64,000 bases of DNA from Pedobacter sp. MC2016-05 (GCF_026239735.1 NZ_JAPIVT010000002.1:62001-126000), one strand, 5' to 3'. Shown: positions 1 through 8,720, counted from the stretch's first letter. The notes: generated by a model not told the origin, from the sequence alone. Translations and numbers: made by a program.

Positions 1-1
1 C

Positions 2-421
2 TTAATCAAACTGGGTGTTTTTGTGTTGATAATTGCTTTAGCAGGTGGAATTTTGTTTACTTATCGAAAAAGTCAACGGAATAATTTACCAATCTGGGAC
101 AAAACGTCCAAATCATTGTTAATTAATTTAGCTATTCCATTGGTAACTGGAGGATTATTTATCATCGCGTTGCTGATTAATCATGCTCATACTTATGCTA
201 TTATTGCGCCTTCTTGCCTCATTTTTTATGGACTTTCGCTTATTAACGCAAGTAAATATACCTATAGCGATATTCGCTATTTGGGCTTCCTAGAAATCAT
301 TTTAGGATTAATTTGTATGTTTTATGTGGGTTACGGGTTAATATTTTGGGCAATTGGCTTCGGCGTACTTCATATTATTTATGGATTGGTGATGTATTTT
401 AAATACGAGAAAGGCCAATAA
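2..421 (+). CDS. Hypothetical multi-pass membrane protein (5' end outside window)
   Basis: The reading frame is open from the first bases of the window, so the true start probably lies upstream; a GTG at 23 is the first in-window start candidate. The visible ~139 residues are very hydrophobic with about four membrane segments and no charged motif that I recognise. The stop is 1 bp before the ATG of the winged-helix regulator, so the two are almost certainly co-transcribed and perhaps translationally coupled. A small inner-membrane protein paired with a regulator suggests a sensing or stress role, but that is a guess; no family is assigned. Confidence 0.6.
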   Translation, partial: LIKLGVFVLIIALAGGILFTYRKSQRNNLPIWDKTSKSLLINLAIPLVTGGLFIIALLINHAHTYAIIAPSCLIFYGLSLINASKYTYSDIRYLGFLEIILGLICMFYVGYGLIFWAIGFGVLHIIYGLVMYFKYEKGQ

Positions 422-422
422 A

Positions 423-719
423 ATGAAAAATCCAATAGCAGACCTTAATAAAATATTCGATAGCCGAATTCGGCTCGGCGTAATGTCGATGCTGATTGTT
501 AACCATGAAATTAGCTTTAATGATTTGAAACAGATGCTAGAACTTACGGATGGAAACCTCGCCTCGCATCTAAATACCTTAGAACAAGCCCAATTTATTG
601 CGGTACACAAAGGTTTTATAGGGCGTAAAACCAGCACTACTTATTCTATTACCGATTTAGGAAAACAAGCTTTCAAGGCGCATTTAGATGCGCTTGAAAA
701 AATGATTAACAAACTTTAA
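423..719 (+). CDS. Winged-helix transcriptional regulator (MarR/ArsR-like, HTH_27 type)
   Basis: A 98-residue single-domain DNA-binding protein. Residues ~10-90 fit a winged helix: an RLGVMSML helix, the ISFNDLKQML helix-turn-helix lead, a recognition helix around TDGNLASHLNTLEQ, and a wing with GRKTSTTYSIT followed by TDLGKQAF. This pattern is typical of short Bacteroidota regulators that sit next to DUF4153/DUF4173-type membrane proteins, as here. No ligand domain is present, so effector sensing may involve the membrane neighbours (inference). It lies 1 bp after the upstream membrane-protein gene and ~56 bp before the next gene, at the head of a run of same-strand genes. Confidence 0.85.
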   Translation: MKNPIADLNKIFDSRIRLGVMSMLIVNHEISFNDLKQMLELTDGNLASHLNTLEQAQFIAVHKGFIGRKTSTTYSITDLGKQAFKAHLDALEKMINKL

Positions 720-775
720 ACTATTTTTTTTGCGCTAATACTTTGAATTTCAAAGCACTTTTAAATCTAAAATCC

Positions 776-1075
776 ATGAATAATCAAGCAGAGCCACAGA
801 TTATCAATCAATGCAGGCAGCTAGCCATCATTTCCGCATCAATCGGAACTACAATTTTTCTTTTCTTTCTTCTTTTCAGGGGAGAAACCCCGATTTTGGG
901 ATTAGGGTATCTATTAATCGCGGCGTTAATTAACGGCATTTTCTTCACAGTCCTTGCGATTTCATGCTATACCCACAAGCAATATTGGCGTAAAATAGTT
1001 GCCACGATGATTTTCATGCTGGCTAACATCCCACTGAGTATTTTTTATTGTTTCATGGCACTTAAATTATTTTAA
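776..1075 (+). CDS. Small hypothetical membrane protein
   Basis: About 99 residues starting at the ATG at 776. A TTG at 743 in the same frame would add 11 residues with no obvious benefit, so the ATG is preferred. After a short polar N-terminus (MNNQAEPQIINQ) there are about three hydrophobic segments, near residues 16-35, 43-65 and 72-95. The stop is 3 bp before the start of the DUF4173-like gene, indicating an operon. I do not recognise a family; a small membrane partner of the large downstream membrane protein is the simplest reading. Confidence 0.6.
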   Translation: MNNQAEPQIINQCRQLAIISASIGTTIFLFFLLFRGETPILGLGYLLIAALINGIFFTVLAISCYTHKQYWRKIVATMIFMLANIPLSIFYCFMALKLF

Positions 1076-1078
1076 ATT

Positions 1079-2662
1079 ATGAAAACGAAATCTAATTACA
1101 TCCTACTCGCTACCCTTATTGGAGGGATATTATTCAACTTGATGTTTTGGTCAGAAAGATTGGCACTTAACCTACTTATGTACAGTGTATTTGTCTTGAG
1201 CATTACCTTTTTCAACAGCGAGGTTGCTAAAACAAAGAAATTTAAAATCTACGCAATGGCGCATTTACTTGCAGCAGTTATGGTGGTGGTTAACAATTCC
1301 GATTTATCGCTTGCTACATACTACATCAGTTTTTTATTATTTGTTGGTTTTTCCCATTACCAAAGCATCAGATCAGTTTGGGTAGCATTTATGGCCACAG
1401 CACTACAAATTATTGCCATCCCTGCAACCGCATTCAGACGACTATCTGATCTTCAAATCGGGAATTTCAAATTCAGACCATTGCTAAGACCATTAAAATA
1501 TATCATTCTACCAATTATTATGGTATTTATTTTCATCGGCATCTACAGTGGAGCTAACACAATTTTTGAAAAATATGCCTCCGAACTTGGAGATAGCATT
1601 GCAAAGATACTAACAGATGTATTTGGCTTTATTTTCAGCGACTTAAGCTTCGAGCGCTTCATTCATTTTGGTCTCGGCTTAGCCTTAACCGGTGGGTTAC
1701 TCATCACCTTTTACGATCGTGTTTTCGAAAAGATTGAATTGAATCTGAATGAAGATCTGCATCGAAAGAAAAGTAGGAGCAGAATTAAAACCCTTTGGAA
1801 TGAAGTTGCCCAGATATTTATGGGTAGAATGATTTCAAAAAAAATGGCGCTGAAAACCGAATACATTGTCGCGGTGATTTCTTTTGTTGCTTTGAACTTT
1901 TTATTACTGATGCTAAATGGAATCGATATTTGGTGGTTATGGCTTAGTAAAGGGAAGCAATTGGCCGAAACGAACTATGCCGACGAATTACACGATGGCA
2001 CAAACGCCCTCATCTTCAGTATTATTTTAGCAATGGCCATTATCGTTTACTTTTTTAGAGGGAACTTAAATTTTTATTCAAAAAGCAAAACGTTAAAAAT
2101 TCTGGCATTTGCGTGGATGATCCAGAATTTTCTATTGATTATTTCTGTTTTCATCAGAGATGCGCATTATATAGAAGTTTATGGCCTTACTTACAAACGT
2201 ATAGGCGTAATTGTATTTGCCACACTCTGCATAGTGGGCCTGAGCACTGTCTATTTAAAAATAGCCAAGCAAAAAACTTTCTTCTATTTACTAAAGATCA
2301 ATGGAAATATTTGGTATCTCCTACTATTGGTTTTCACAATGGTGAATTGGGACATTGTTATTGTAAAATACAATTTAGCGAAAAGAGAAACCATTGCATT
2401 CGATCCGGACTATTTACTTTCCTTATCTGACAAAACGCTTCCAACAATTGATCAGCATAGAAAAGAACTTGATTTAGCCGATGGAAATTTTGGAAGCCTT
2501 GCGCCTAAAGGTACAATTCTCATTGGTGCTACAGATGATCAACTTCAATTAAAACTTGATCAACGAATCGGTTTTTTTAAAGAGCGATACAAAAGGGTTA
2601 GCTGGCTTTCATGGAATTTGCAGGATTGGAATACGGCAAAATATTTTGGAACAGAAAGATGA
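1079..2662 (+). CDS. Large multi-pass membrane protein, DUF4173/DUF4153-like
   Basis: A 527-residue protein with roughly ten or more hydrophobic helices through residue ~425 and a soluble C-terminal tail of ~100 residues rich in Asp and Lys. The overall plan and its position beside a short winged-helix regulator match the DUF4153/DUF4173 group of Bacteroidota; the biochemical role of that group is unknown. The stop TGA overlaps the ATG of a 40-residue ORF (ATGA), and the upstream gene ends 3 bp before its start, so it is in the middle of a tightly packed operon. The DUF number is from memory of the family pattern rather than a profile search. Confidence 0.75.
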   Translation: MKTKSNYILLATLIGGILFNLMFWSERLALNLLMYSVFVLSITFFNSEVAKTKKFKIYAMAHLLAAVMVVVNNSDLSLATYYISFLLFVGFSHYQSIRSVWVAFMATALQIIAIPATAFRRLSDLQIGNFKFRPLLRPLKYIILPIIMVFIFIGIYSGANTIFEKYASELGDSIAKILTDVFGFIFSDLSFERFIHFGLGLALTGGLLITFYDRVFEKIELNLNEDLHRKKSRSRIKTLWNEVAQIFMGRMISKKMALKTEYIVAVISFVALNFLLLMLNGIDIWWLWLSKGKQLAETNYADELHDGTNALIFSIILAMAIIVYFFRGNLNFYSKSKTLKILAFAWMIQNFLLIISVFIRDAHYIEVYGLTYKRIGVIVFATLCIVGLSTVYLKIAKQKTFFYLLKINGNIWYLLLLVFTMVNWDIVIVKYNLAKRETIAFDPDYLLSLSDKTLPTIDQHRKELDLADGNFGSLAPKGTILIGATDDQLQLKLDQRIGFFKERYKRVSWLSWNLQDWNTAKYFGTER

Positions 2663-2781
2663 AAAGGCATTGCAACATTATAATTATGTTTTTAGCTCTG
2701 GCATCATTAGCATGGTTTGCTTTAGCCAACTTTATAGAAAGTACAATTGAAATGCATATTCATGAACCACATACAAAATAA
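2659..2781 (+). CDS. Very small (40 aa) hypothetical single-pass membrane peptide
   Basis: A short ORF whose ATG overlaps the TGA of the DUF4173-like gene in an ATGA arrangement, the usual geometry of translational coupling. The product begins MKRHCNIIIM, has one hydrophobic stretch (IIIMFLALASLAWFALANFI) and a polar, His-rich tail ending IHEPHTK. It ends 5 bp before the ferritin-like gene, so it fills the gap exactly between two real genes. Length, hydrophobic profile and packing argue for a real small membrane protein, but there is no family match that I can make. Confidence 0.55.
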   Translation: MKRHCNIIIMFLALASLAWFALANFIESTIEMHIHEPHTK

Positions 2782-2786
2782 ACACT

Positions 2787-3566
2787 ATGCAAATTCATTC
2801 ATCACAATATTGGACTGATTATTTTACTAAAAACGCAGCTATTTCCCGGGTTGATTGGCAATTAAAACCAATGTTGACAGAACTGGAAAGGAGCAACATT
2901 TTGAATTCACTACAGGCCTGGCAATTAGGAGAAACTTCGGAAGGTGAACATTTACAACACGCAGCACAGAAATATGCCTCCGAAATTAATGACATCCACT
3001 ACCCTAATACTGTTAAATTATTTATTAAAGAAGAACAAAAACACGGGTACAACCTTGGAAAATATCTTGACCTAATTGAAGCGCCCAGAATTAAAAAAGA
3101 TTGGGGCGATAGCTTATTTAGAAAAATAAGATATTATAACACAAATATGGAGCTGTGGACGATTGCTGTCATAACTGTTGAAAGCGCTGCGCAGATTTTT
3201 TATCAGGCATTGAAAGATGCGACAAACTGTACACTATTAAAACAAATTTGTACCGATATTTTAATTGATGAAGCAGCACACATTACTTTTCAAAAGGAAA
3301 GATTGTATATCATTTTTAGCAACAAAAATCCAATCTCCAAATTTCTCGCTAACCATGCCTACTCTTGCTTCTTTATATGCACAAGTCTGGTAGTATGGTT
3401 TGCGCATCAGAAATTGTTCAAAGCCGGCAAACTGAACTTCAATAAATATTTCTCAAAAATGAAAGTCAAGCTGAAGAAGGTTGCTGGAAAAAACACACTA
3501 TATGGCTCTAGCTATGAAAATATCAACCATCAACCAAGGCCAAAAATTATTCAAACTGTACAATAG
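2787..3566 (+). CDS. Ferritin-like diiron protein
   Basis: A 259-residue protein with the ligand pattern of a ferritin-like four-helix diiron fold: EGEH near residues 52-55, EEQKH at 82-86, a Glu in VES at ~132 and DEAAH at 161-165. The spacing E...ExxH...E...ExxH is that of carboxylate-bridged diiron proteins. The C-terminal ~80 residues carry a hydrophobic helix (about 188-205) then a Lys-rich tail, suggesting membrane association. It follows the 40-residue ORF by 5 bp, so it belongs to the operon begun upstream. Whether it stores iron or is an oxygenase or oxidase cannot be told from sequence. Confidence 0.75.
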   Translation: MQIHSSQYWTDYFTKNAAISRVDWQLKPMLTELERSNILNSLQAWQLGETSEGEHLQHAAQKYASEINDIHYPNTVKLFIKEEQKHGYNLGKYLDLIEAPRIKKDWGDSLFRKIRYYNTNMELWTIAVITVESAAQIFYQALKDATNCTLLKQICTDILIDEAAHITFQKERLYIIFSNKNPISKFLANHAYSCFFICTSLVVWFAHQKLFKAGKLNFNKYFSKMKVKLKKVAGKNTLYGSSYENINHQPRPKIIQTVQ

Positions 3567-3642
3567 CTTTTATTAAGTAGACAAATGATTTCACTTGCAA
3601 CATCTATTAAAAATTTATAAATTAATTAACACAAATAACATC

Positions 3643-3951
3643 ATGAAAAATCAAGAAACAGTAAGCCCATTTAAGTTAAGAATCACAATTATTTTGAGCG
3701 TGATCGTATTTATTTTATGCATTCCATTGATTGCAATGCAGTTTACCAACGAAGTAAATTGGACACTATCAGACTTTGTTGCCGCTGGCGTATTGCTATT
3801 AAGTACAGGTTTAGCCATCGAACTGGTGATTAGAAATATGAAAACTGGCACCAGCAGAACCATTGCTTTAGTAGTAATTTTAATTGCGCTGTTTTTAATT
3901 TGGGCAGAAATGGCTGTCGGTATTTTTGGGTCGCCAATAGCTGGAAGTTAA
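3643..3951 (+). CDS. Small hypothetical membrane protein
   Basis: About 102 residues from the ATG at 3643; a TTG at 3595 in frame would add 16 residues of doubtful value. It has three hydrophobic segments, around residues 10-32, 42-60 and 70-95, with a basic loop (RNMKTGTSR) between the last two. It is 76 bp downstream of the ferritin-like gene and 63 bp upstream of a lipoprotein gene on the same strand, so it may be the end of that operon or a separate unit. No recognisable family. Confidence 0.6.
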   Translation: MKNQETVSPFKLRITIILSVIVFILCIPLIAMQFTNEVNWTLSDFVAAGVLLLSTGLAIELVIRNMKTGTSRTIALVVILIALFLIWAEMAVGIFGSPIAGS

Positions 3952-4014
3952 TTCCAGCTTGCATAAATCAGGAACTTTTCCATTTAATATAAAGTATTTG
4001 AATCCATCAATCTT

Positions 4015-4722
4015 ATGAAAAACCTAACGCTTATCGCAGTCATCACCCTTAATTTATTAATGTCATCATGCTCAAATCAAGAAAAAACAATTTCTACAGA
4101 AGTAGATAATCCATCAGGAACCAGCGAAGAACCAAAAGCGCCAAAGGTAAAATATAGCTCTTCGATCATAATCGACGATAAGGATCTAATTATTTATCCA
4201 TTACAGTTAAATGATGGCCAATCTGATAGCTATAAACGCGATGGAGGAATAAACTATTGGAATTTAGCATTTTATAATATGATATCGAGCAAAAGTGAAT
4301 TATTGACACGTGATAAACTGATAATCAATAGTTTTAATGTTGGCAACCCAGATAAAAACCCAAACCAATCCGCTTTACTAGCGAATAATTTTATCTATTA
4401 CGAGGTTACCAATGCAGATTTTGATGGTGACAAAAAATTAACATCTGCAGACCCCAGAAAGTTATTTTTATCCAGCTTGGAAGGCAAAGCCTTCGTTCAA
4501 ATTTCTCCGGAAAATTATTCTATACAAAACTGGAAACTCGATGAAAAGCATGATTTAATCTTAATGGAACTGATAAAGGATACAAATGGTGATAAGATTT
4601 TTGATGACAAAGATGAGCTGGAGTATTTCGTATACAACCTTGAAAGCAGAGCTCCGGCCAAACCTGTATTCGATAAAGCTTTTAAAAATGAGGTAAAAGA
4701 ACTCGCTAAAAAGGTCTTATAA
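4015..4722 (+). CDS. Putative lipoprotein with two EF-hand-like calcium loops
   Basis: 235 residues. The N-terminus is a lipoprotein signal (MKNLTLIAVITLNLLMSSC) with the lipid-anchoring Cys at ~19. Two D-x-D-G-D type loops are visible in the mature part: DFDGDKKLTSAD and DTNGDKIFDDKDE; both have the Asp/Asn spacing of EF-hand or dockerin-like calcium sites. The first is followed by PRKLF and the second by LEYFVY, as in tandem EF-hand-type repeats. It is likely exported and anchored in the envelope; the binding partner is unknown. It is the last plus-strand gene before the sucC promoter region. Confidence 0.7.
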   Translation: MKNLTLIAVITLNLLMSSCSNQEKTISTEVDNPSGTSEEPKAPKVKYSSSIIIDDKDLIIYPLQLNDGQSDSYKRDGGINYWNLAFYNMISSKSELLTRDKLIINSFNVGNPDKNPNQSALLANNFIYYEVTNADFDGDKKLTSADPRKLFLSSLEGKAFVQISPENYSIQNWKLDEKHDLILMELIKDTNGDKIFDDKDELEYFVYNLESRAPAKPVFDKAFKNEVKELAKKVL

Positions 4723-4930
4723 AATTTGCAAGCGACCCAATCCAAAAACGCTAGCCGCAGTTGGATAAATCTTATGAATGAGAAAATATTTTTGATTTGT
4801 TTTTTAGAGTTGACAACTTTCGGAAAGAAAGCTGTATACTCTACAAGTTTAAAAAATTGCAGCATGGGCAAGACTACTTTTCCCGATTAACATAAAACGT
4901 TCATTTTCTACAAAAAAACGGAAATATCTA

Positions 4931-4961
4931 TTTGTTTAAAGGGTTTGAAATTGTAGCTTTG
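4931..4961 (+). promoter_or_regulatory. Bacteroidota-type promoter of sucC (TTTG / TAnnTTTG)
   Basis: TTTG at 4931-4934 and TAGCTTTG at 4954-4961, separated by 19 bp, match the -33/-7 consensus of the Bacteroidota primary sigma factor, which is itself encoded at 7802. The sucC ATG lies 17 bp further downstream, giving a very short leader. The rest of the 256-bp gap 4723-4930 shows nothing else I can name. Confidence 0.7.
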
Positions 4962-4978
4962 GGCAAATTTTGTAGCAA

Positions 4979-6178
4979 ATGAATATTCACGAATACCAGG
5001 GTAAACAAATATTAAAAAGTTTCGGTGTTAACGTTCAAGAAGGAATTGTTGCCGACACTCCAGAGCAAGCTGTTGAGGCTGCTAAGCAACTGAAAACGGA
5101 TTATAACTCTGATTGGGTTGTAATTAAAGCGCAAATTCACGCAGGTGGTCGCGGTAAAGGAGGAGGCGTTAAATTAGCCAAAAACCTTGATGAAGTGAAA
5201 CAACGTGCAACCGATATTCTTGGTATGCAATTGGTTACCCCTCAAACCGGACCAGAAGGTAAATTAGTGAGTAAGATTTTAGTCGCTCAGGATGTTTATT
5301 ATCCAGGTGCTTCTGAAACCAAAGAATATTATATTTCAGTATTGTTAGACCGTGCAAAAGGTCGCAATATTATTATGTACAGTACTGAAGGCGGTATGGA
5401 TATCGAAGAAGTTGCTGAGCATACTCCACACTTAATTTTTAAAGAAGAAATCGACCCTAAAGTTGGTTTGCAAGGCTTCCAGGCTCGCAAAGTAGCTTTT
5501 AACTTAGGTTTAAGCGGCGCTGCACACAAAGAGATGGTTAAATTTGTAACTGCTTTATATAAAGCGTACGATACTACCGATTCATCGATGTTTGAAATTA
5601 ACCCAGTGTTAAAAACTTCTGATGATAGAGTGATCGCGGTTGATGCTAAGGTTGATATTGACGAAAATGCATTATACCGTCACCCAGATTATGCAGCAAT
5701 GCGTGATACGGCTGAAGAAGATCCGATGGAAGTTGAAGCAAGTGCTTCTAACCTAAACTTCGTTAACCTTGATGGTAACGTAGGTTGTATGGTTAACGGT
5801 GCTGGTTTGGCAATGGCGACAATGGATATTATTAAATTGGCTGGTGGTGAACCTGCTAACTTCTTAGACGTTGGTGGAACTGCAAATGCACAAACTGTTA
5901 AAGCGGCTTTTAACATCATTTTAAAAGACCCTAACGTTAAAGCGATTTTAATCAACATTTTCGGCGGTATTGTTCGTTGCGACCGTGTTGCGCAAGGGGT
6001 TATCGATGCTTATCAGGAAATCGGAAATATTCCTGTTCCAATTATCTGCCGTTTACAAGGTACAAACGCAGAAGAAGCTAAGAAATTAATTGATGAATCA
6101 GGACTTAAAGTTTACTCGGCAATCGCTTTAAAAGAAGCTGCAGATTTAGTAACTAAAGTTTTGGCTGAACAAGCGTAA
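4979..6178 (+). CDS. sucC: Succinyl-CoA synthetase (ADP-forming) beta subunit
   Basis: 399 residues, normal family length. It starts with the hallmark MNIHEYQGKQILKSFGV of the ATP-grasp N-terminus, followed by the glycine-rich nucleotide loop HAGGRGKGGGVK (~residues 50-61), and a C-terminal CoA-ligase domain with GGIVRCDRVAQGV and ICRLQGTNAEEA. With the alpha subunit (SucD, not in this window) it catalyses succinyl-CoA + ADP + Pi to succinate + CoA + ATP in the TCA cycle, in the cytosol. It has its own promoter and a strong terminator, so it is a monocistronic unit here, unlike the sucCD operon of many bacteria. Confidence 0.97.
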   Translation: MNIHEYQGKQILKSFGVNVQEGIVADTPEQAVEAAKQLKTDYNSDWVVIKAQIHAGGRGKGGGVKLAKNLDEVKQRATDILGMQLVTPQTGPEGKLVSKILVAQDVYYPGASETKEYYISVLLDRAKGRNIIMYSTEGGMDIEEVAEHTPHLIFKEEIDPKVGLQGFQARKVAFNLGLSGAAHKEMVKFVTALYKAYDTTDSSMFEINPVLKTSDDRVIAVDAKVDIDENALYRHPDYAAMRDTAEEDPMEVEASASNLNFVNLDGNVGCMVNGAGLAMATMDIIKLAGGEPANFLDVGGTANAQTVKAAFNIILKDPNVKAILINIFGGIVRCDRVAQGVIDAYQEIGNIPVPIICRLQGTNAEEAKKLIDESGLKVYSAIALKEAADLVTKVLAEQA

Positions 6179-6238
6179 AAAAGTTGAAAGTTGAGAGTTA
6201 AAAGTTGAAAGACTGAAACTCAAAGCTTGTTGAATAAC

Positions 6239-6273
6239 AAAAAACCTTTCAGTGCAAACTGGAAGGTTTTTTT
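6239..6273 (+). terminator. Rho-independent terminator of sucC
   Basis: AAAAACCTTTCAGT / loop GCAA / ACTGGAAGGTTTTTTT: a stem of about 14 bp with one G-T wobble followed by seven T, 60 bp after the sucC stop. Confidence 0.85.
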
Positions 6274-6295
6274 GTGTCCAAAATTGCCGTCATTG

Positions 6296-6358
6296 CGAAG
6301 CACGAAGCAATCTTAATTCACTTAATTATGGCGCTTTAAAATTGCTTCGTGCCTTGCA
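6296..6358. repeat. Imperfect inverted repeat of the CACGAAGCAAT family
   Basis: ATTGCGAAGCACGAAGCAAT near 6299 is matched by the inverted ATTGCTTCGTGCCTTGCAAT near 6337 with two differences. The core GCACGAAGC with flanking ATT or ATC recurs in several intergenic gaps of this window (6464, 48470, 49670, 52122), so this is a dispersed palindromic repeat rather than a gene-specific site. Confidence 0.6.
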
Positions 6359-6463
6359 ATCACGCGATAATTATTGATATTATGAACATTTGAAGATCAG
6401 GCCTCTGTGCGTATGGTTCCGAAAGCCCCGCTATTCGTTACAATCTTTTAAAAACTCATTGTT

Positions 6464-6519
6464 ATGCTGAGGCACGAAGCATCTGTTTTATAGGTTGCAG
6501 ATGCTTCGTGCCTCAGCAT
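6464..6519. repeat. Perfect 22-bp inverted repeat (REP-like palindrome)
   Basis: Arms 6464-6485 and 6498-6519 are exact reverse complements with a 12-nt loop; the core is GAGGCACGAAGCATC. The same 22-mer occurs at 52122-52143. It sits in the 420-bp gap between sucC (+) and the XRE regulator (-), i.e. between convergent transcripts, the typical place for REP-like elements. The remainder of the gap holds no ORF I would support. Confidence 0.75.
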
Positions 6520-6599
6520 GACAGCATATTTGAAGCCTGTGACACCAAAAAGTATTTTGACTTCTATAGGGTCTAATAAGTAAAGCATTTTTACCTCGG

Positions 6600-6809
6600 T
6601 TACTTCTCTTGGCGAAACTCCAAAATATCTCCTGGCTGGCAATCCAGAACCTTGCAGATAGCTTCCAGGGTTTCCAACCGAACTGCCTTTGCTTTACCAG
6701 TTTTTAATATAGATAAATTAGACATCGTGATCCCAACGCGTTCACTTAATTCGGTAAGCGACATCTTGCGACGAGCAAGCATTACATCTAAATTTATAAT
6801 AATTGGCAT
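6600..6809 (-). CDS. XRE/Cro-type helix-turn-helix regulator
   Basis: A 69-residue single-domain protein. Residues ~8-62 form a Cro/C1 HTH: MLARRKMSLTELSERVGIT, the recognition part MSNLSILKTGKAKAVRLETL, then AICKVLDCQPGDILEF. This is the short HTH class commonly encoded next to DUF2975 membrane proteins, exactly the arrangement here (the DUF2975 gene ends 8 bp upstream in the transcript). The pair is thought to act as a membrane-linked regulatory module; the target and signal are unknown. It is transcribed towards sucC. Confidence 0.88.
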   Translation of the reverse strand: MPIIINLDVMLARRKMSLTELSERVGITMSNLSILKTGKAKAVRLETLEAICKVLDCQPGDILEFRQEK

Positions 6810-6817
6810 TTGGTTGT

Positions 6818-7414
6818 CTATATGGTTAAATCGTTTTCCTCTTTAAGCTTTCTTGAGTAAGAAAGTAAATCATATATTATCGCAAGCACCGCAAACAAGG
6901 AGAGTAACGTAAAATTGAAAGATAAATTTGTATCAAGAAAATATTTAAAATCATGACCCGACAATTCACTAACATACTGATTTATTAAAAACATAGATAA
7001 AAATTTCAAGGCAAAAAATATCATCGCACCAATTGCAACGCTCTGCCAAAGTCTAGTCTCGGTTATCGTTTCAAAAATCTCAGGCTTTTTGTAGTTTAAA
7101 GTTAAGGAAACTCCGCCCACCATTAGGTAAAATAGTGTTGCTGCTCCCATTCCACCCAATCCATCTTCCCATAAAATTAGGGCTTGCATCAATGTTGGCT
7201 TAAATTCATACACACAAATATTACTATTTGTAAACTTGCCAGCGCCAATTGTCTTAATCTCTTTTTTAGCATAAGGTTCGGCTAACTTTATGGCTATTGA
7301 GCCATCTCTATAATTCCCGACGGCAGTGAATATGCCACTAACAATGCTAATAATCGCAATAAGAATCAGGCTTATACCTGCTTGCCTAGAAATTTTAAAA
7401 GTATTAATTTTCAT
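6818..7414 (-). CDS. DUF2975-type membrane protein
   Basis: 198 residues with four predicted membrane segments (about 12-32, 90-115, 125-150, 163-185) and an external loop of ~50 residues after the first. The topology and the XRE partner immediately downstream match the DUF2975 family. The Lys/Glu-rich C-terminus (SRKLKEENDLTI) would be cytoplasmic and could contact the regulator (inference). Of the 387 bp upstream up to rpoD, only the rpoD promoter at the far end is recognisable; no clear promoter of this gene was found in the AT-rich remainder. Confidence 0.75.
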   Translation of the reverse strand: MKINTFKISRQAGISLILIAIISIVSGIFTAVGNYRDGSIAIKLAEPYAKKEIKTIGAGKFTNSNICVYEFKPTLMQALILWEDGLGGMGAATLFYLMVGGVSLTLNYKKPEIFETITETRLWQSVAIGAMIFFALKFLSMFLINQYVSELSGHDFKYFLDTNLSFNFTLLSLFAVLAIIYDLLSYSRKLKEENDLTI

Positions 7415-7733
7415 GAAATTAAATTTGAAGGGTTAATTTTTTGCGACAAATCAAATTTTAATTAACTACAAAAGCAAAAGCATTGTTGCAAGCTCATATA
7501 ATTAGTAAAATGTTAAGAGCGTCATATATTTTCAATAATTTACTTATCAAACATAAAAAATAAATTATTACGAAGCAAAATATATTTATCGATTTACAAT
7601 AAATAATATATGTAAATCAATGATATTAAGATAGTGTTAGTAATTACTGACAAAAACTTTATTGGAATGATTTTTGTTATAAGTAAAACTATAAAAAAGG
7701 TGTGCAAACAGCAACATTTTCAGTATTTTATCC

Positions 7734-7764
7734 TTTCGGATTGCTATACAATTTCGTAACTTTG
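7734..7764 (+). promoter_or_regulatory. Likely rpoD promoter
   Basis: TAACTTTG at 7757-7764 matches the -7 consensus TAnnTTTG exactly; 19 bp upstream is TTTC (7734-7737), one base from the -33 TTTG. It lies 37 bp before the rpoD ATG. The very AT-rich gap 7415-7733 shows no ORF or clear structure. Confidence 0.6.
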
Positions 7765-7801
7765 CACACTTCAACAATTAAAGAGCACACAAAACGTATA
7801 A

Positions 7802-8662
7802 ATGAGACAACTCAAGATAACGCAATCCATTACCAACCGTGAAAGTCAGTCGTTAGATAAGTACCTACACGAAATTGGTAAAGTAGATTTAATAACAGCA
7901 GAGGAAGAGGTAATTTTAGCAAGAAAGATTCGTGAAGGCGATCAAGCTGCATTAGAGCGATTAACTAAGACCAATTTACGTTTCGTAGTATCTGTTGCAA
8001 AACAATATCAAAATCAAGGTTTAACTTTAGGTGATTTAATTAATGAAGGTAACTTAGGTTTGATTAAAGCGGCAAAACGTTTTGATGAAACTAAAGGTTT
8101 CAAGTTTATTTCTTACGCCGTTTGGTGGATCCGTCAATCGATTTTGCAAGCTATTGCAGAGCAAAGCCGTATTGTTCGTTTACCTTTAAACCAAGTTGGT
8201 TCATTAAGTAAAATCAGCAAGGCTTTCTCTAAACTAGAGCAAGAATATGAGCGTGAGCCATCGCCAGAAGAATTGGCAGATATTTTAGAAACTACTGTTG
8301 ATAAAATTTCGGATACTTTAAGTAACTCTGGCCGTCATGTTTCCATGGATGCTCCGTTCGTTCAGGGTGAAGAAAATACATTGTTAGATGTATTGGAAAA
8401 CCATGAGCCTAATACCGATAGTTCATTAATCAACGAATCCTTATCAGAAGAAATCAAACGTTCTTTATCTACTCTAACAGAAAGAGAAAGAGAAATCATT
8501 GTTTTATTCTTTGGTTTAGGTTCAAACCATCCTCTTTCATTAGAGGAGATCGGTGAAAAATTCAACTTAACCCGTGAGCGTGTTCGTCAGATTAAAGATA
8601 AGGCGCTACAACGCTTACGTCATACTTCAAGAAGTAAAATCTTAAAATCATACTTGGGATAA
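7802..8662 (+). CDS. rpoD: RNA polymerase primary sigma factor, RpoD/SigA family
   Basis: 286 residues, the compact form usual for Bacteroidota, lacking region 1.1 and the long non-conserved insert of the E. coli protein. Region 1.2 spans ~16-50 ([20 protein letters not shown]), region 2 ~52-122 ([34 protein letters not shown]), region 3 ~130-205, region 4 ~215-275 with the [27 protein letters not shown]. This group recognises TTTG / TAnnTTTG promoters, several of which I find in the window. It is monocistronic with its own promoter and terminator. Confidence 0.96.
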   Translation: MRQLKITQSITNRESQSLDKYLHEIGKVDLITAEEEVILARKIREGDQAALERLTKTNLRFVVSVAKQYQNQGLTLGDLINEGNLGLIKAAKRFDETKGFKFISYAVWWIRQSILQAIAEQSRIVRLPLNQVGSLSKISKAFSKLEQEYEREPSPEELADILETTVDKISDTLSNSGRHVSMDAPFVQGEENTLLDVLENHEPNTDSSLINESLSEEIKRSLSTLTEREREIIVLFFGLGSNHPLSLEEIGEKFNLTRERVRQIKDKALQRLRHTSRSKILKSYLG

Positions 8663-8684
8663 GATTAAAACATACCATATTGCT

Positions 8685-8717
8685 AAAGGGATTGATTAAT
8701 TTCAATCCCTTTTTTTG
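8685..8717 (+). terminator. Rho-independent terminator of rpoD
   Basis: AAAGGGATTGA / short loop / TCAATCCCTTTTTTT: an 11-bp stem with a T-run, 22 bp after the rpoD stop. Confidence 0.88.
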
Positions 8718-8720
8718 TTC

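Noticed and set aside
2113..2430. 105-residue ORF on the plus strand
   Set aside because: Entirely inside the DUF4173-like gene in another frame; Cys/His-rich as expected of a shifted frame.
4515..4871. 118-residue ORF on the minus strand
   Set aside because: Antisense to the calcium-loop lipoprotein and running into the sucC upstream region; Ser/Phe-rich low-complexity product.
6448..6642. 64-residue ORF on the minus strand
   Set aside because: Covers the 22-bp palindrome and the end of the XRE gene; repeat-derived.
8335..8570. Antisense ORF within rpoD
   Set aside because: Shadow of the sigma region 3-4 codons; no independent signal.
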